Shown in pieces: positions 8,965-17,305 of a stretch of 64,000 nucleotides of DNA (positions are counted from its first letter, which is position 1; each line of letters begins with the position of its first letter). Source of the stretch: Pseudomonas turukhanskensis. GTDB lineage: Bacteria; Pseudomonadota; Gammaproteobacteria; Pseudomonadales; Pseudomonadaceae. The translations under genes were made by a program, and so were the position numbers. Below the pieces are notes generated by a model that was given only the letters and a program-made list of their open reading frames with translations, ran no database searches and was not told the origin of the DNA. Where the stretch lies: assembly GCF_027922365.1 (NCBI RefSeq), contig NZ_BSFN01000004.1:310001-374000 (forward strand), read 5' to 3'.

Positions 8965-10553
8965 GCGGTTCTCCAGCGCGTGGCGCGCGCTTCGATAAAT
9001 TGGCCAAGGGCATTGAGGGCAGCACCGGTAAGGCCGATCAGCAGCATCGCGGCCATTACTTGGTCCATGCGAAACAGCTGCTGGGCGCCGATCATCAACG
9101 TGCCGATGCCGTAGCCCGAGGCCATGAAATATTCGGCGCCGATGGTGCCCAGCCAGGCATAGATCAGGCCCAGGCGCAGGCCGGCGAAAATGGCCGGGGT
9201 GGCGCCCGGCAGAATCAGCAGGCGCAGGCGTTGAAACAGGTTGAGGCGCAAGGCCAGGGCGGCCTCGCCCAGTTGTGGCGACAGGTTGCGTATGCCCCGT
9301 TGCGTGGCGACCAGCAACGGAAAGAAAGCCGCCAGGCCGACGAACACCAGCTTGGCCAATTCGCCCAAGCCAAACCACGCCGTCAGCAACGGCACCCAGG
9401 CAAAAATCGCGATCTGACGCAGTGCCGACAGGCTTGGGCCGAGCACACGTTCACTGCGGTTCGACAGGCCCAGCACTACGCCGAGTACAAACCCCAGCCC
9501 GCCGCCCAGCGCCAAACCTGCGACGGCGCGCACCAGGCTGTGGCCCATGGCGAGCGGCAGGCTGCCATCGGCGAGGCCTTCGTACGAGCTCACCAGCACC
9601 TGCCAGGGGCTCACCAGAATATTGCTGTCCACCAGTTGCAAGTGGCTGATGCCTTGCCAGATCGCCACCAGGCCCAGCGGCAGAAAGCATGGCTGCAAGC
9701 GCTGCCAGCCGGAGCCCAGTGGGCGACGGCGAAATTCGGCGGTGGGCGGGTGAGGCCAGAACAGCAGCTGACGGTCGAGCAAGGTGATGCCGCGCTCCAT
9801 CAACACGCCCACCACACCGATGACCAGGATGCACACAAACACCACGTCGAGCATAAACAGCTGGCGGCCCCAGACCATCAGGTAGCCAATGCCTTCGCTG
9901 GAAGCCAGCAACTCTACCGCCAGCAAAGACGACCAACCGGTGGCCAGCGCCAGGCGCAAACCGGCCATAAACGAAGGCAAGGCGGCGGGCAGCACCAGCC
10001 GCCAGATCAGCAGATGGGGAGGCAGGCGTAGCACCGCAGCGGCTTCTCGCAGTTTGGGCTGGGCATCACGCACACCCACCAGGGTGTGGATGGTCACAGG
10101 CACCACCACAGCTTTGACCAGCACCACCAGTTTCAAGGTTTCGCCAATGCCAAACAGCAGCATAAAGAGCGGAATCCAGGCCAGCGTCGGAATCTGCGCC
10201 AGGGCCGTAAAGGTCGGGAACACCAGGCGTTCGGCGCGCGGGCTGTAGCCCAGCGTCGCGCCCAGTACAGCACCAATGGCGACGCCGGCGGCCAAGCCCC
10301 AGAACAGCCGTTGCAGGCTGATCCATAAGTTGACGAGCAAATCCTGTTGGCCCAGCTCCAGCGCGCTTTGCCACACCAGCGCGGGCGCCGGCAGGGTTTG
10401 TGCCGACATCCAGGTATGGCGCGCGGCCAGGGTCCACAGCAGTAATAACAGCGCGGGCACGGCCCAGGGCAGTAAGGCGTGGCGAAGCTTGGCGCCGTTT
10501 AGGGCAACCCCTTTCGGTGGTTTGCCCAGGGCCAGAGTGCGGATGGCTGCCAT
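8961..10553 (-). CDS. atsB: AtsB, fused double permease of sulfate-ester ABC transporter
   Basis: A 530-residue inner-membrane permease of the SsuC/TauC type in which two permease domains are fused head to tail (about residues 20-265 and 285-525). Each half has its own EAA coupling loop (EAAAVLRLPPHLLIWRLVLPAALP and EAALALRLNLFQRLRLLILPGATP), to contact the two ATPase subunits. Single SsuC-like proteins are about 260 residues, so a homodimer is replaced here by one chain, as known for AtsB. It is the first gene of atsB-atsC-atsA and overlaps atsC by 4 bp. Confidence 0.9.
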   Translation of the reverse strand: MAAIRTLALGKPPKGVALNGAKLRHALLPWAVPALLLLLWTLAARHTWMSAQTLPAPALVWQSALELGQQDLLVNLWISLQRLFWGLAAGVAIGAVLGATLGYSPRAERLVFPTFTALAQIPTLAWIPLFMLLFGIGETLKLVVLVKAVVVPVTIHTLVGVRDAQPKLREAAAVLRLPPHLLIWRLVLPAALPSFMAGLRLALATGWSSLLAVELLASSEGIGYLMVWGRQLFMLDVVFVCILVIGVVGVLMERGITLLDRQLLFWPHPPTAEFRRRPLGSGWQRLQPCFLPLGLVAIWQGISHLQLVDSNILVSPWQVLVSSYEGLADGSLPLAMGHSLVRAVAGLALGGGLGFVLGVVLGLSNRSERVLGPSLSALRQIAIFAWVPLLTAWFGLGELAKLVFVGLAAFFPLLVATQRGIRNLSPQLGEAALALRLNLFQRLRLLILPGATPAIFAGLRLGLIYAWLGTIGAEYFMASGYGIGTLMIGAQQLFRMDQVMAAMLLIGLTGAALNALGQFIEARATRWRTA

Positions 10554-10663
10554 ATCACTGAACTCTGTACGCAGGTGCAGTGGACACAGATGCGGTGGAC
10601 ACGGGTGCGGTAGAGGAGGGCTTAGATATATTCTTCATAGGCATATCAAACTCGGTTATCTGC

Positions 10664-10697
10664 GCATTTAATGGCTAAGAGACCGCATTTAATGGCT
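10664..10697. promoter_or_regulatory. 14-bp direct repeats, 20-bp phased, in the atsB-atsR divergent promoter
   Basis: CGCATTTAATGGCT occurs at 10664-10677 and again at 10684-10697, exactly 20 bp apart (about two helical turns). The 343-bp intergenic region (10554-10896) is AT-rich, with further AT tracts at 10790-10830. It must hold promoters for atsBCA (leftward) and atsR (rightward). Repeats in this position suit a LysR-type regulator such as CysB or SftR, which control sulfate-ester genes in pseudomonads. The regulator assignment is inference. Confidence 0.5.
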
Positions 10698-10896
10698 GCA
10701 CCCCGATTGGGGCAAATGCCTTTGTTGAATACTTTTTATGCTTTTCACGCATTCCCGGCGCAGGCCGCTACGCTGACTGTTTATCTCGTTTAGTTACTAA
10801 AAAATAATTTAATAGTATTTAAAGTTTTGTACGGGGTATGCCTTATTCGCCGCAACAGCCGGCAGCGTGCCGGCCTATGGCGGGGAGCCTGCTGCT

Positions 10897-11940
10897 ATGA
10901 AAGCGTTTTTCGATTCGGCCTTGAGCCTGTTTGCGTCGCCGCTATTGGCCGGCCTGTTGGGCGTGCTGCCCTTTGCTGCCTCTGCCGCACCGGAGCCACT
11001 GACCCAAATCCGCATTGCCGTGCCCGACCTCAGCGCCGTGGCTACCCACAGCGGCGGCGGGCTTGTGGATGTGGTGCGCGACCAGCAACTGTTTGAAAAA
11101 GCGCTGGCGGGCGAAGGCATCAAGGTTCAGTGGAATTTCTTCAAAGGCGCGGGCCCGGCCATCAACGAAGCGTTCGCCAATGGCCAGGTAGACCTGGCGT
11201 ACCTGGGCGATCTCGCCGCCATTGTCGGCAGGTCCAACGGTCTGGATACCCGCCTGCTCAGCGCCACGGCGCGCGATATAAAACTGTACCTGGGCGTGGT
11301 GCCCGGTTCCGGCATCAAGACGCTGGCGGATTTGAAGGGCAAGCGCGTGGGTATCTTCCGTGGCACGGCGGCGCAGTTGTCATTTGATGCCGCGTTGGTC
11401 AGCCAGGGCCTGACCGAGAAGGACCTTAAGGTTATCAACCTCGACTTTACGGCGGCCACGTCCGCCATTGTCGCCAGGCAGATCGACGCAACCTGGGGCG
11501 CGTCCAACCTCACCGCCTTGCGTGCTCGGGGCCTGGTGGACATTCCGCTGACCACCAAGGATCTCAATGGCGCCGGCAGCATCCAGAGCGTGCTGGTGGG
11601 GGCGGGCGCCTTTGTCGATGCGCACCCGGATATCGTCAAGCGCCTGCTTAAAGCGCAGGAAACCGCTCAGCAATGGGTAAGCGACGAGGCGAACAAAGAC
11701 GCCTATATCCAGTTGGTATCGACGCTGGCCGGTTATCCGCCGGTGATTCTGCAAAGCGACCTGGGCGACGAAAAACTCGGCCAACTGTTCCAGACCAGAC
11801 TGGACCCCGAGTTCCTGCGCAAGCTCGACGGCTCGATCAAACTGGCCAGCCAGCAGCGGCTGATTCGAAAGCCGTTCAATACGGCTGAGTGGGTAGCAAA
11901 GGAAGTGGTGGCGCCGCAGCCAGCCGTGGCGGCGCAATAG
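10897..11940 (+). CDS. atsR: AtsR, periplasmic sulfate-ester-binding protein
   Basis: A 347-residue solute-binding protein of the SsuA/NrtT class with a signal peptide (cleavage near Ala-Ser-Ala, about residue 30). The mature domain starts TQIRIAVPDLSAV and includes VDLAYLGDLAAIVG, LKGKRVGIFRGTAAQLSFD and a ligand-loop region DATWGASNLTALRARG. The ATG at 10897 is preferred because GGGGAG lies 9 bases upstream and it places the signal peptide correctly. A GTG at 10867 is in frame but weaker. It delivers substrate to AtsB/AtsC. It is divergent from atsB rather than first in one atsRBC operon. Confidence 0.87.
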   Translation: MKAFFDSALSLFASPLLAGLLGVLPFAASAAPEPLTQIRIAVPDLSAVATHSGGGLVDVVRDQQLFEKALAGEGIKVQWNFFKGAGPAINEAFANGQVDLAYLGDLAAIVGRSNGLDTRLLSATARDIKLYLGVVPGSGIKTLADLKGKRVGIFRGTAAQLSFDAALVSQGLTEKDLKVINLDFTAATSAIVARQIDATWGASNLTALRARGLVDIPLTTKDLNGAGSIQSVLVGAGAFVDAHPDIVKRLLKAQETAQQWVSDEANKDAYIQLVSTLAGYPPVILQSDLGDEKLGQLFQTRLDPEFLRKLDGSIKLASQQRLIRKPFNTAEWVAKEVVAPQPAVAAQ

Positions 11941-11985
11941 GCGATCATCGGATCGCAGGGATGACGGAGTTTTATGCTGACCCAC

Positions 11986-12018
11986 CGTCGTCCCCGCGCA
12001 GGCGGGGACCCAGAATCC
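11986..12018. repeat. Interspersed palindrome (cgtccccgcgcaggcgggga type), copy A
   Basis: The inverted repeat gtccccgc-gcag-gcggggac lies between the convergent atsR and Lrp genes. An inverted relative is at 14664-14694. This is a common dispersed element in GC-rich pseudomonad and xanthomonad genomes and may serve as a terminator. Confidence 0.75.
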
Positions 12019-12043
12019 TCTGTCGAGCGCAGTACCCAAACCC

Positions 12044-12481
12044 CTAAGCCATCGGCGGCAACCGCCGCTTCACCGGCGTTTTCTTTACAATCGCCGTATT
12101 CGTTTCAGCGTAGTGATTTAGCCGATCAAGCAGGGTATCGAGCTGCTCCATCGAACGCACATGCAGGCGGGCGATAAAGCAGTCATCGCCCGTCACCTTG
12201 TCACATTCGGTGAATTCGCCGATGGCTTGAATCTGCCGTTCCACCTCCTGCAATTGCCCAGGCAACGGGCGAATCCGCACGATGGCTTGCAGCTGATAGC
12301 CAAAGGCTTTGGCGTCGATATCCACGGTGTAGCCGGAGAGCACACCGCGCTCTTCCAGGCGCCGCAAACGCTCGGCGACGCTGGGCGGGCTGAGGCCGGT
12401 AATCTGCGCCAGGGCTTTGAGCGAACGGCGCGAGTCTTCCATCAGGGCGGTGATCAGTTGCTGATCGATTTTGTCGGTCAT
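12044..12481 (-). CDS. Lrp/AsnC-family transcriptional regulator
   Basis: A 145-residue feast/famine regulator. The N-terminal helix-turn-helix is at about residues 4-60 (IDQQLITALMEDSRRSLKALAQITGLSPPSVAERLRRLEERGVLSGY). The C-terminal RAM ligand-binding domain has GDDCFIARLHVRSMEQLDTLLD. It is divergent from a DMT-family exporter 149 bp away, and Lrp-type proteins often control adjacent amino-acid exporters. An amino acid as effector is inferred. Confidence 0.9.
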   Translation of the reverse strand: MTDKIDQQLITALMEDSRRSLKALAQITGLSPPSVAERLRRLEERGVLSGYTVDIDAKAFGYQLQAIVRIRPLPGQLQEVERQIQAIGEFTECDKVTGDDCFIARLHVRSMEQLDTLLDRLNHYAETNTAIVKKTPVKRRLPPMA

Positions 12482-12630
12482 GGCGCTGTGTATTCAAAGA
12501 AGGGTGGTTGGCAAAAATTGCCTTGATAAAAAAGGCTCGCGGCGATTCTAGCCTTGTTTTCGCCATGGAGCTGCCACCGGCGCCCTTGCCATACTTTGCC
12601 CACTGAATTGACCAGACAGGGGCACTGAAT

Positions 12631-13536
12631 ATGAACACGCCACAGCAGCGCGGCACGGCAGAGATGGTCGCCGCCATGTTGATTTCCGGCACCATTGGCT
12701 GGTTTGTGCTGGTGTCCGGGCAGCCCGTGCTGGAGGTGGTGTTCTGGCGGTGCCTGATCGGCGCCGGCACCTTGCTGCTAATTTGCGCCGCCATGGGTTT
12801 TTTGCGCCCCGGACTGCTGAGCCGTGTGACCTTTGCCTTGGCGGTGCTCAGTGGCGTGGCAATCGTCGGCAACTGGTTGCTGCTGTTTGCCGCCTATTCA
12901 CGCGCGTCCATCGCCATTGCCACGGCGGTGTACAACGTGCAGCCGTTTATGTTGGTGGGCCTGGCCGCGCTGTTTCTCGGTGAGCGCATTACTGTGCTGA
13001 AGATGGGCTGGTTGGCGGTCGCATTTATCGGCATGTTGGCTATCGTCAGCGCCCATGGGACAGGCGGCAGCAGCGGCGAGAGCTATCTGCTCGGTATCGC
13101 CCTGGCCGCCGGGGCGGCCTTTCTGTACGCCATCGCTGCCCTCATTATCAAACGCTTGACCGGCACTCCACCGCACCTGATTGCCCTGATTCAGGTGTGC
13201 ACCGGCGTGCTGATGCTCGCGCCGTGGATGTATAGCAGCCCGCTGCCGGCCGGCGTTACTGCCTGGGGCAGCCTAGTGACGCTGGGCATGGTGCATACGG
13301 GCGTCATGTACGTGCTGCTGTACAGCGCCATTCAGAAACTGCCGACGGCGTTGACCGGCGCCTTGTCGTTTGTTTACCCGATTGCAGCCATTGCCGTGGA
13401 CTGGATTGCCTTCGACCATCGTTTGACGCTACTGCAATGGCTAGGCGTGAGCCTGATTCTATTGGCCGTAGCCGGCATGCAACGCGGCTGGGGGGTTGAG
13501 CGCTGGAAGCCAGGCGCCCGCGCACCGCAGTCGTAG
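12631..13536 (+). CDS. DMT/EamA-family transporter
   Basis: A 301-residue inner-membrane protein with about ten hydrophobic segments arranged as two EamA repeats (roughly residues 10-140 and 150-290). The repeats are marked by 'YNVQPFMLVGLAALFLGERITVLKMGW' and by the second-half 'FVYPIAAIAVDWIAFDHRLTLLQWLG'. Members export amino acids or other metabolites. The divergent Lrp/AsnC gene suggests an amino-acid substrate, but the sequence does not show one. The 3' end runs into a long inverted repeat. Confidence 0.87.
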   Translation: MNTPQQRGTAEMVAAMLISGTIGWFVLVSGQPVLEVVFWRCLIGAGTLLLICAAMGFLRPGLLSRVTFALAVLSGVAIVGNWLLLFAAYSRASIAIATAVYNVQPFMLVGLAALFLGERITVLKMGWLAVAFIGMLAIVSAHGTGGSSGESYLLGIALAAGAAFLYAIAALIIKRLTGTPPHLIALIQVCTGVLMLAPWMYSSPLPAGVTAWGSLVTLGMVHTGVMYVLLYSAIQKLPTALTGALSFVYPIAAIAVDWIAFDHRLTLLQWLGVSLILLAVAGMQRGWGVERWKPGARAPQS

Positions 13537-13599
13537 GGTGTGCTCCGCGCACCAGGCGATCGGCTTGCCACCGCAACGGTGCGCTGAGCACACCCTACG
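13532..13599. terminator. Long inverted repeat at the convergent ends of the exporter and hydrolase genes
   Basis: The arms cgtagggtgtgctc and gagcacaccctacg are perfectly complementary, with further pairing of gcgcacc and ggtgcgc inside. The element includes both stop codons of the convergent genes (13536 and 13595). It can form a strong hairpin on either transcript and also resembles a dispersed REP-like palindrome. Confidence 0.75.
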
Positions 13600-14575
13600 G
13601 GAGCAGTGTTTTGGCAGTAATCGGCGCAGCAAACAAGGCCGACGAGTCATGGCCGACGCCGTTCACTTGCCACTGCGGGTGAGCGATGGGCGTGCGCCAC
13701 TGCCGGCCCAACTGCTGCTCATACGCCACATAATTCACTTGCCGTTGCCGGCGCGTGGCGCCCTGTAGCTGGGCAGAGCAGGAGCGGTCCATCACCCTGG
13801 CATCGGGGTTGTCGTCATCGCTGCCCACCAGATACACCACATCGCGCTGGGCGTAGCGGCGGAACAACTGCTGCGCGCTCAGCGTGTGCTGAGTGGCATA
13901 AGCGGGCAGCTTGTCCAGGCCGTAGCGGTAACGGTTGAAGCCCGGGCAACTGGTTGACGCAGCGGTTTGCAAACGTTGGTTCTGCCAGCGCTGCTGGTCG
14001 AAATACAGGTAGGACGACGGGCTGGCCACGCCGTAGCGCAGGTGAATGCCGGTGGCCGCCAGCCGGGTGTCGGCCGTATTGAAGATGGCATAGCGCTGCA
14101 CCAACTGCCCGCCGGCGGAGTGCCCCACCAACAGCACCTCTTGCAGTGCCGGAAAGCGTTGGCGGTCGCCGAGAAAGGCGAGCAAATCGTCGAGCACCGC
14201 GAAGGCCGAAACGCCGCTGAACGAGGGACTGCCATGCAGCCATTGTCCAGCCGCCCAACGCGGTACGTCGGTGGCAGTGTCGGCGTCGGCGTCGGTGAGA
14301 AAGTGCGGGGCGATAAGTAGCGTGGTGGAAGCGTCGAGGCCGGCGTTGGTCAGCAAGGCGGTGCCGTTATCGAAATACTCGCCGGCGTTGCGTTTGATGC
14401 CGTGCAACATCATGACCGCGCGGGTTACCGGCAGCTCGGTGGCGTCCAGCGCGGCATTGGCATAGACCTCGAACGGGTAGCGTTCCGCGCCGCTGCCAAG
14501 TTCGACCAGCTGTGGATTGGCATTGGCGGACAACGTACACAACAGCATTAAACAGCCGAACAGCTGACGACCCAT
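13595..14575 (-). CDS. Secreted alpha/beta hydrolase
   Basis: A 326-residue protein with a signal peptide (MGRQLFGCLMLLCTLSANA). The nucleophile elbow is GHSAGG (VLLVGHSAGGQLVQRYA), with the oxyanion-side 'MLHGIKRNAGEYF' near the N-terminus and a likely catalytic His in NGVGHDSSALF near the C-terminus. The ATG at 14575 has GGAG nine bases upstream and starts exactly at the signal peptide; longer in-frame starts (GTG 14602, ATG 14584) are less likely. The substrate is unknown. Several cysteines in the mature part suggest disulfides and an extracytoplasmic location. Confidence 0.78.
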   Translation of the reverse strand: MGRQLFGCLMLLCTLSANANPQLVELGSGAERYPFEVYANAALDATELPVTRAVMMLHGIKRNAGEYFDNGTALLTNAGLDASTTLLIAPHFLTDADADTATDVPRWAAGQWLHGSPSFSGVSAFAVLDDLLAFLGDRQRFPALQEVLLVGHSAGGQLVQRYAIFNTADTRLAATGIHLRYGVASPSSYLYFDQQRWQNQRLQTAASTSCPGFNRYRYGLDKLPAYATQHTLSAQQLFRRYAQRDVVYLVGSDDDNPDARVMDRSCSAQLQGATRRQRQVNYVAYEQQLGRQWRTPIAHPQWQVNGVGHDSSALFAAPITAKTLLP

Positions 14576-14663
14576 CGACTGCATCTCCGTTTGATTGAGC
14601 ACTTCGACCGAATGGCGGGGCGGCCGTTCAGTGGGTGCTCAGCATAGTGGTTTGGGCAACTAT

Positions 14664-14694
14664 TCTGGATCCCCGCCTGCGCGGGGATGACGGT
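14664..14694. repeat. Interspersed palindrome, copy B (inverted relative of 11986-12018)
   Basis: attctggatccccgcctgcg with gcggggatgac is the reverse orientation of the element near 12 kb. It lies in the 206-bp gap between the divergent hydrolase and MarR genes. The rest of that gap (14695-14781) holds the AT-rich promoter area of the MarR gene (ggtatatacacgtat). Confidence 0.7.
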
Positions 14695-14781
14695 GCTGGC
14701 TAGAAGAACTTCGGCATTGCTGTGAGGGCGTCACCCTTTTTAATTTGACCTGCCATCCAATGCGGGTATATACACGTATCC

Positions 14782-15195
14782 ATGCTGACTACTCATTGCC
14801 TGTGCACCAAACTTCGCCGAGCCGCCCGCAGCGTGACCCGTGTCTACGATGACGCGCTGCACGGGCTGGGGCTCAACGTTGCTCAGTATTCCTTGCTAAG
14901 CCATCTGCAACGCCTGGAGCAGCCCAGCATCTCCGCGCTGGCCGAGGCCATGGGCCTGGACCGCAGCACCCTGGGCCGCAACCTCAAGGTGTTGGAAGGC
15001 GAGGGCCTGGTGCAGATGGGCGAGGGCAGTGATTTGCGCGCGCGGCAGGTGCAATTGACGGCCGAAGGCCTGGCCCGCTATCAACGCGGGGCCACGGCTT
15101 GGCAAGAGGCGCAGGCACAGTTGGCGCTGCGCCTGGGTGCAGAAAAACGTGAGGCGCTCTGGCTGCTGCTGGACGACTTGGAAACCATCGATTGA
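14782..15195 (+). CDS. MarR-family transcriptional regulator
   Basis: A 137-residue winged-helix regulator with a MarR core: LNVAQYSLLSHLQRLEQPSISALAEAMGLDRSTLGRNLKVLEGEGLV, followed by the wing DLRARQVQLTAEG. It is followed 22 bp later by an MFS transporter gene on the same strand, so it probably controls this two- or three-gene operon and its own promoter. Cysteines near the N-terminus (HCLCTKL) could be redox-sensitive, but that is speculation. The effector is unknown. Confidence 0.88.
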   Translation: MLTTHCLCTKLRRAARSVTRVYDDALHGLGLNVAQYSLLSHLQRLEQPSISALAEAMGLDRSTLGRNLKVLEGEGLVQMGEGSDLRARQVQLTAEGLARYQRGATAWQEAQAQLALRLGAEKREALWLLLDDLETID

Positions 15196-15217
15196 AACCG
15201 TTACGTGGAGCAGGGCA

Positions 15218-16417
15218 ATGACAGCATGGCGCGCAAGTAAGTGGGTGCTCATCGGCGCGGCGTTGATCCTCGCGCTGTCCATGGGCATTCGCCATGGCTT
15301 TGGTCTGTTTCTGCCGCCAATGAGTGCCGAATTCGGCTGGGGCCGGGAAACCTTTGCCTTTGCCATCGCCTTGCAGAACCTGCTGTGGGGCTTGTCGCAA
15401 CCCTTTGCCGGCGCCCTGGCCGACCGCTACGGCGCGGCGCGGGTGATGGTGGTGGGCGGCATTCTCTATGCCCTCGGGCTGGTGCTGATGGCCTCGGCGG
15501 ATTCGCTGTGGTCGCTGTCGCTGAGCGCCGGGTTGCTGATCGGCCTGGGCCTGTCCGGTACAACCTTCTCGGTAGTGCTGGGTGTCGTCGGCCGTGCCGT
15601 GCCCGCAGAAAAACGCAGCATGGCCATGGGCATCGCGGCGGCCGCCGGCTCGTTCGGCCAGTTCGCCATGCTGCCCGGCACCCTGGGCCTGATCAGTTGG
15701 CTGGGTTGGTCGGTCGCACTGATCGCCCTGGGTGGCTTGGCAGCGATGATCGTGCCGCTGGTGGCCATGCTCAAAGACAAGCCGCTGCCGGTACTGGGGC
15801 ACGAACAAAGCCTGGGCGAGGCGCTGCGTGAAGCGGCTGCGCACAAGGGCTTCTGGATGCTCTCGCTGGGCTTTTTCGTTTGTGGTTTCCAGGTGGTGTT
15901 TATTGGTGTGCACCTGCCAGCCTATCTGGTGGATCAGCACCTGCCGGCCACCGTCGGCACCACGGTGCTGGCGCTGGTGGGGCTGTTCAATATCTTCGGC
16001 ACCTATATCGCCGGTTGGCTGGGAGGGCGCATGTCCAAGCCACGGCTTTTGGTGGCCTTGTACCTGGCCCGGGCGGTGGTGCTGGTGTGGTTTATCAGCG
16101 TGCCGGTGACCCTGTTCACCGCCTACACCTTTGGCGTGCTGATGGGCGTGTTCTGGCTCTCCACGGTGCCACTTACCAATGGCACGGTGGCGACCTTGTT
16201 TGGCGTGCGCAACCTGTCGATGCTGGCCGGTATCGTCTTTCTCTTCCACCAACTGGGCGCGTTTCTGGGTGGCTGGATGGGTGGCTATCTGTATGACCGC
16301 ACCGGCAGCTACGACCTGGTCTGGCAGATTTCCATCGGCCTCAGTCTGCTGGCCGCCGCGCTGAATTGGCCGGTGCGTGAACAGCCGGTCGAGCGCTTGC
16401 GGATGGCAGCGGCATGA
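15218..16417 (+). CDS. Major facilitator superfamily transporter
   Basis: A 399-residue protein with 12 predicted membrane segments. The start at 15218 has GGAG 7 bases upstream; the longer frame from 15137 overlaps the MarR gene out of phase. The MFS loop motif between helices 2 and 3 is GALADRYGAARVMVVGG. The second half begins at about residue 205 (KGFWMLSLGFFVCGFQVVFIGVHLPAYLVDQ), which resembles oxalate/formate-antiporter-like and monocarboxylate-type MFS proteins. Regulation by the upstream MarR protein suggests export or uptake of the ligand it senses. Confidence 0.88.
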   Translation: MTAWRASKWVLIGAALILALSMGIRHGFGLFLPPMSAEFGWGRETFAFAIALQNLLWGLSQPFAGALADRYGAARVMVVGGILYALGLVLMASADSLWSLSLSAGLLIGLGLSGTTFSVVLGVVGRAVPAEKRSMAMGIAAAAGSFGQFAMLPGTLGLISWLGWSVALIALGGLAAMIVPLVAMLKDKPLPVLGHEQSLGEALREAAAHKGFWMLSLGFFVCGFQVVFIGVHLPAYLVDQHLPATVGTTVLALVGLFNIFGTYIAGWLGGRMSKPRLLVALYLARAVVLVWFISVPVTLFTAYTFGVLMGVFWLSTVPLTNGTVATLFGVRNLSMLAGIVFLFHQLGAFLGGWMGGYLYDRTGSYDLVWQISIGLSLLAAALNWPVREQPVERLRMAAA

Positions 16418-16539
16418 GCCGTTCGCTAACGCTCTCACTCAGCGTCGCCTTGGCAATCGCCGTGTTGGCGCTGATCTGGTGGGGCTGGCACAAGGGCGGC
16501 CTGGCGTTACTGCAACTGGGCCTGGGCAGTTGCCTTTGA
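16414..16539 (+). CDS. 41-residue membrane peptide, coupled to the MFS gene
   Basis: This short gene starts in an ATGA overlap with the MFS stop codon. It encodes a single hydrophobic helix (SLTLSLSVALAIAVLALIWWGW) followed by a short Gly/Leu-rich tail ending in Cys. The overlap and membrane character suggest a translated small partner of the transporter. I do not recognise a family. Confidence 0.5.
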   Translation: MSRSLTLSLSVALAIAVLALIWWGWHKGGLALLQLGLGSCL

Positions 16540-16599
16540 CGCCATGGGGTATGACGGGTAGCGTGGCTTTACTGTTTCCCGACCACTGAGTGCTACCCC

Positions 16600-17160
16600 A
16601 TGAGCCTGCGTCGCATCCTTCTGCCTGCCGTCATGCTGTCCCTGTTTTCGTTGCCTGTTCTGGCCACCGAATGCCCGCAACTGCTTCAGGGCGAATTGCC
16701 CAAACTGCGTGACAAGAACAAAGAACAGATCAACCTCTGCGAACACTTCGCCGGCAAGCCCTTGCTGGTGGTCAACACGGCCAGCCATTGCGGCTTTGCG
16801 CCACAGTTCAAAGGACTTGAGGCGCTGTACAAAAGCCACAAGGACCAAGGCCTGGAAGTGCTCGGTGTACCCTCCGATGACTTCAACCAGGAAGACCCCG
16901 ACCTCACCGAAACCGCTAAGGTTTGCTACGTGAATTACGGCGTGACCTTCACCATGGTCGAGCCGCAGCACGTCAAAGGCGACGAGGCCATTCCGTTATT
17001 CAAAGGCCTCGCCGAACAGAGCAGCGCGCCGCGCTGGAACTTCTACAAATACGTAGTCGACCGTCAGGGCAAGGTGGTGGCCAGCTTTTCCAGCCTGACC
17101 AAACCCGATGACCCGGATCTGCAGGCGGCGCTGGCCAAGGCAATCGCCTCCAAACCGTGA
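16600..17160 (+). CDS. Periplasmic glutathione-peroxidase-like protein
   Basis: A 186-residue thioredoxin-fold protein with a signal peptide (residues 1-22) and the GPx motif [11 protein letters not shown], placing the peroxidatic Cys at 64. The Trp-Asn pair is kept ([10 protein letters not shown]). The canonical 'FPCNQF' segment, which supplies the catalytic Gln, reads VPSDDFNQE here, so Asp94 stands in place of Gln. An extra Cys at about 109 (KVCYVNYG) could be a resolving cysteine. It is likely a thiol-dependent peroxidase of the periplasm; the reductant is unknown. Confidence 0.83.
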   Translation: MSLRRILLPAVMLSLFSLPVLATECPQLLQGELPKLRDKNKEQINLCEHFAGKPLLVVNTASHCGFAPQFKGLEALYKSHKDQGLEVLGVPSDDFNQEDPDLTETAKVCYVNYGVTFTMVEPQHVKGDEAIPLFKGLAEQSSAPRWNFYKYVVDRQGKVVASFSSLTKPDDPDLQAALAKAIASKP

Positions 17161-17226
17161 AAGCCGGTCTGTAAGAGCGGCTTCAGCCGCGATCCCTGCA
17201 AACCAAAATTCTTAAACTTAAGGGTT

Positions 17227-17242
17227 TTAAGCTTCAGTTAAG
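17227..17242 (+). promoter_or_regulatory. TTAAG-N6-TTAAG box, candidate BqsR/CarR-type site
   Basis: TTAAG at 17227-17231 and at 17238-17242 are separated by exactly six bases, 64 bp before the PepSY-regulator-kinase operon. A third TTAAG is at 17218-17222 and a TTAAA at 17212. TTAAG-N6-TTAAG is the tandem motif reported for P. aeruginosa BqsR. The position fits autoregulation of the operon. Confidence 0.7.
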
Positions 17243-17305
17243 CGGCGGGCGATAAGGTGATCCCCGTCGAAAGCAATTACCTAACTGAAGAAAAGGAACC
17301 AACCC

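Noticed and set aside
8965..9378. N-terminal extension of the AtsC frame
   Set aside because: It runs into atsB out of phase; the ATG at 8964 with the ATGA overlap is the natural start.
9000..10031. A 343-codon plus-strand frame inside atsB
   Set aside because: It is the antisense of the fused permease; composition is that of reversed membrane-protein codons.
14984..16438. A 484-codon open frame on the minus strand through the MarR and MFS genes
   Set aside because: It is fully antisense to two well-supported genes, His/Gln-rich from reversed GC codons, and has no family signal.
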